A stretch of 7,417 nucleotides of DNA from RPQK01 sp041946865 (GTDB taxonomy: Bacteria; Acidobacteriota; UBA6911; RPQK01): positions 1 through 7,417 of the forward strand of contig JBHGBF010000272.1 of NCBI GenBank assembly GCA_041946865.1, in the 5' to 3' direction. Of this stretch, positions 6,858 through 7,417 are shown piece by piece. Positions within the stretch are counted from its first letter, which is position 1. The number at the start of each line of letters is the position of its first letter. Below the pieces are notes generated by a model that searched no databases, was not told the origin of the DNA, and saw only the letters and a list, made by a program, of their open reading frames with translations. The position numbers and the translations under genes were made by a program.

Positions 6858-7286
6858 TCAAATGTCCAGCTTCCTGATCCGGGCCAGATGACGCCCACCC
6901 TCAAAGGGCGTGGCAAGCCAGACTTCGACGATCGCCAGCGCTTCCTCCTCGGAAAGCAGCCGCTGGCCGAGAGACAAAACATTCGAGTCGTTATGAGCGC
7001 GAGCGAGTCGCGCGGATTCGCTGTTCCATGCGACCGCGCACCGGATTCCCCGCAGGCGATTAGCCGTCATGGCCTCACCGTTGCCGGAGCCTCCGAGGAC
7101 GATACCCCGTTCACACTCGCCCGCCGCCACCGCCTGTGCGGCCGGACGAATGAAATCCGGGTAGTCGACCGGTTCTTCCGAAAACGTCCCGAAGTCACGG
7201 ACCTCGTGGCCGGCCGCCTGCAGGCGTCCAGCGATCGTTTTTTTGTATCGAAACCCGGCGTGATCTGAAGCAAGAGCGATTCGCAT
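6858..7286 (-). CDS. rpiB: Ribose 5-phosphate isomerase B (RpiB/LacAB family)
   Basis: RpiB interconverts ribose 5-phosphate and ribulose 5-phosphate in the non-oxidative pentose phosphate pathway; some relatives act on other phosphosugars. The 142-residue protein starts MRIALASDHAG (D8, H9), as in the family. It has GGSGNGEAMTANRLRG at 65-80, ARAHND with H98, and EGGRH at 129-133 with the phosphate-binding R132. The active-site loop reads GGSGNGE, the form seen in Mycobacterium tuberculosis RpiB, where a glutamate (here E71) is the proton-moving base; E. coli RpiB instead has a cysteine (CGTGIG). An ATG at 7301 would add five residues (MLLLR). I prefer 7286 because it matches the conserved N-terminus. 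Neither has a Shine-Dalgarno. It converges on the DUF1080 gene with 35 bases between stops. Confidence 0.95.
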   Translation of the reverse strand: MRIALASDHAGFRYKKTIAGRLQAAGHEVRDFGTFSEEPVDYPDFIRPAAQAVAAGECERGIVLGGSGNGEAMTANRLRGIRCAVAWNSESARLARAHNDSNVLSLGQRLLSEEEALAIVEVWLATPFEGGRHLARIRKLDI

Positions 7287-7417
7287 ACGAAGGAGAAGCA
7301 TACAGGACCGGAGTCAAGGGAAACAGCGCGCACGAACACGTCCGCAACAAATCACTTGAGAGCCAATTGCAAAAATCGGCTTTGCCACGCGACCTGGCCC
7401 GCTCCACCAGACCAATC

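Noticed and set aside
7288..7301. AAGGAG-like ribosome-binding sequence on the plus strand near 7290
   Set aside because: No ATG, GTG or TTG start with an open frame follows at a suitable distance. It is the complement of the rpiB leader.
7352..7417. Minus-strand frame entering from the right edge and ending in TGA at 7352-7354 (peptide ending FLQLALK), possibly the tail of a gene upstream of rpiB
   Set aside because: It is 21 residues long, unrecognised, and another frame on the same strand stays open as well, so there is no support for calling a gene.

Overview
The window is ordinary, densely coded bacterial chromosome. It is GC-rich (roughly 60% by eye) and holds seven protein genes covering nearly all of it. 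I see no mobile element, CRISPR array, rRNA or tRNA. The gene mix suggests a heterotrophic soil or sediment bacterium, with Acidobacteriota as my best guess. The reasons are the accD-folC pair, a secreted DUF1080 (3-keto-disaccharide hydrolase-like) protein, an RpiB of the glutamate (SGNGE) type, a three-gene acyl-CoA carboxylase operon, and sparse Shine-Dalgarno sequences. Planctomycetota, Verrucomicrobiota or related lineages are not excluded. The assignment is inference from family content, not a measured phylogeny.

Layout, left to right. Positions 1-102 are the upstream flank of accD and contain a -10-like TAGAAT six bases before the accD ATG. accD (103-954, +) and folC (956-2221, +) are separated by one base and should be co-transcribed. 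They meet a leftward operon tail to tail at a 23-base junction (2222-2244). That operon, read right to left on the minus strand, is an acyl-CoA carboxylase beta chain (carboxyltransferase, 5887-4334), a biotin carboxylase (4276-2774) and a biotin carrier protein (2766-2245). A 98-base divergent spacer (5888-5985) separates the operon from a secreted DUF1080 protein (5986-6822, +). This converges on rpiB (7286-6858, -). The last 131 bases (7287-7417) hold the rpiB upstream region and nothing else I can support.

How the genes work together. AccD is the beta half of the carboxyltransferase of classical acetyl-CoA carboxylase, which starts fatty acid synthesis; it needs an AccA partner not present here. 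FolC makes folylpolyglutamates. The minus-strand operon encodes all three functional parts of a second, propionyl/acetyl-CoA-carboxylase-type enzyme: the biotin carboxylase charges biotin on the carrier protein, and the beta chain moves the carboxyl group to an acyl-CoA. In this locus the alpha chain, which is one polypeptide in many propionyl-CoA carboxylases, is encoded as two proteins. RpiB interconverts ribose 5-phosphate and ribulose 5-phosphate. The DUF1080 protein probably acts outside the cytoplasm on a carbohydrate.

I found no previously undescribed system. The points most worth checking are the split alpha chain and its partners, the cysteine at a position linked to acyl-CoA choice in the beta chain, the possible leaderless start of accD, and the glutamate-type active site of RpiB.
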